From Hyphomicrobiales bacterium (GTDB lineage Bacteria > Pseudomonadota > Alphaproteobacteria > Rhizobiales > CAYWUX01), in the NCBI GenBank assembly GCA_028279265.1, contig JANQOC010000310.1, positions 1 through 6,623 of the forward strand: a stretch of DNA of 6,623 bases. The letters are read 5' to 3'. Positions 5,866 to 6,623 of the stretch are shown piece by piece. Below the pieces are notes generated by a model. It made no database searches and was not told the DNA's origin. It worked only from the letters and a program-made list of their open reading frames with translations. The number at the start of each line of letters is the position of its first letter. Position 1 is the first letter of the stretch. Position numbers and translations under genes: made by a program.

Positions 5866-6623
5866 TAGTAAGTCAGGTCGATATAGGCGTCCGGTTCCGA
5901 CAGGCCTGTGTTCTCCGGTCCGAACCGGTTTCTCAGGTCCAGAACGGTTCGAAATCCTTCGTAATCGATCTCTGCCTGCGGGGTCAGCCCGGTTTTTTCC
6001 GAAAGCACATTGCGCATAACATTGTCGGCGGCTTCAGGTTTGATTGCCGGCATGCGCCGAAGCAGCAGGGCCTTTGCCGCTTCATAATTTTCCGGATCAA
6101 GGCACCAGTCCAGGCCTTTGAGATAAGCCTTGATGTAGCCTTCTATCAGCGCCGGGTTGTCGGCCGCCCATTGACGGCTGGCGGTGAAAATGCCGCCCTG
6201 ATAGTGGGGACAAACGTCACCGCTCACCGCCAGGATAGTATAGCCCTGGGTTCGGGCCATGCTCGAAAAAGGTTCTATGAGAAGGGTTCCCGCATGGTTC
6301 CCGTTTTTCACGGACTCCCAGCGATGCGGTGTCGCTCCGACCGGTTCAATTTGATAATCCCCCGGTTTCAACCCATTTTTTTCCAGCATTTCATAGAGGA
6401 CGAAGGCGAAACCTGTATAGAGCGCATCCATGGCCAATGTACGTCCGCGCAAGTCCTCGAAACTGTCGATGTCCTTGGCCACGGCAAATGTCAGCTCGAT
6501 CTGGGTCGCTCCCATGAACACGAACAGATCCGGAGTCGTCGCAAGTTCCACCGCCCCCTGACCTTCCTGGTAGGCGATGACATTGTCCAGAGCCGTTCCG
6601 GCGATCTGAAAATTCTGCGCTAC
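5850..6623 (-). CDS. ABC transporter substrate-binding protein, TauA/SsuA/NMT1-like (partial, N-terminus outside window)
   Basis: The frame is open to the right edge, so only the last 257 residues are visible; the GTG at 6551 is an internal Val codon, not a start. Visible residues begin V-A-Q-N-F-Q-I-A-G-T and include TALDNVIAYQEGQG (10-23), then FEDLRGRTLAMD (about 55-66), the usual 'DLKGKTIAV'-type strand at the hinge between lobes. After it comes the second lobe, with NGLKPGDYQIEPVG (83-96) and W-A-A-D-N-P-A-L-I-E-G-Y (about 152-163). This is the type II periplasmic binding fold of nitrate/sulfonate/taurine/pyrimidine-precursor ABC importers (COG0715-like). The complete protein should be about 310-340 residues with a signal peptide in the missing part. 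It converges on the TctAB gene with a 24-base gap and so is not in its operon. It is not a TctC protein by its motifs. Ligand unknown. Confidence 0.88.
   Translation of the reverse strand, partial: VAQNFQIAGTALDNVIAYQEGQGAVELATTPDLFVFMGATQIELTFAVAKDIDSFEDLRGRTLAMDALYTGFAFVLYEMLEKNGLKPGDYQIEPVGATPHRWESVKNGNHAGTLLIEPFSSMARTQGYTILAVSGDVCPHYQGGIFTASRQWAADNPALIEGYIKAYLKGLDWCLDPENYEAAKALLLRRMPAIKPEAADNVMRNVLSEKTGLTPQAEIDYEGFRTVLDLRNRFGPENTGLSEPDAYIDLTYYKNAL

Noticed and set aside
1..6623. Defence systems, CRISPR arrays, insertion sequences, tRNA/rRNA genes
   Set aside because: No arrays of regular repeats, transposase motifs, terminal inverted repeats or tRNA-like cloverleaf sequences were seen. 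The coding content is metabolic and transport.

Overview
The window holds four protein-coding genes. Base composition and codon use (GC-rich third positions, roughly mid-50s % GC by eye) and the gene families suggest a Gram-negative proteobacterium. An alphaproteobacterium is my best guess, but no phylogenetic marker is present to prove it.

Layout. (1) Positions 1-130: short non-coding flank. (2) 131-1906 (possibly 1936), minus strand: a thiamine-diphosphate (ThDP) enzyme of the acetolactate synthase / benzoylformate decarboxylase superfamily. (3) 1971-3719, minus strand, just upstream of it in the same operon: a UbiD-family prenylated-FMN (de)carboxylase. (4) About 3630-3750: an AT-rich divergent control region with overlapping candidate promoters in both directions. 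(5) 3750-5825, plus strand: a 691-residue fusion of the large (TctA) and small (TctB) membrane subunits of a tripartite tricarboxylate transporter. (6) 5850 to the right edge, minus strand, convergent: the C-terminal 257 residues of an ABC-type periplasmic substrate-binding protein of the TauA/SsuA/NMT1 class. Its N-terminus lies outside the window.

How the genes may work together (inference). The divergent pair forms an uptake-and-catabolism module. The TctAB fusion would import a carboxylate with an unlinked TctC-type binding protein, the UbiD enzyme would add or remove a carboxyl group on an aromatic or unsaturated acid, and the ThDP enzyme would cleave, decarboxylate or ligate a 2-oxo acid intermediate. 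The substrate cannot be read from the sequence. The ABC-type binding protein at the right edge probably belongs to a separate transporter.

The most unusual point is the 5' end of the UbiD gene. The first ~30 codons after the ATG look like untranslated leader: AT-rich, rare codons, a promoter-like element and a UUCG-capped hairpin. They are followed by a good Shine-Dalgarno sequence that sits before an AUC rather than an AUG/GUG/UUG codon. No mobile elements, RNA genes or CRISPR arrays were seen.
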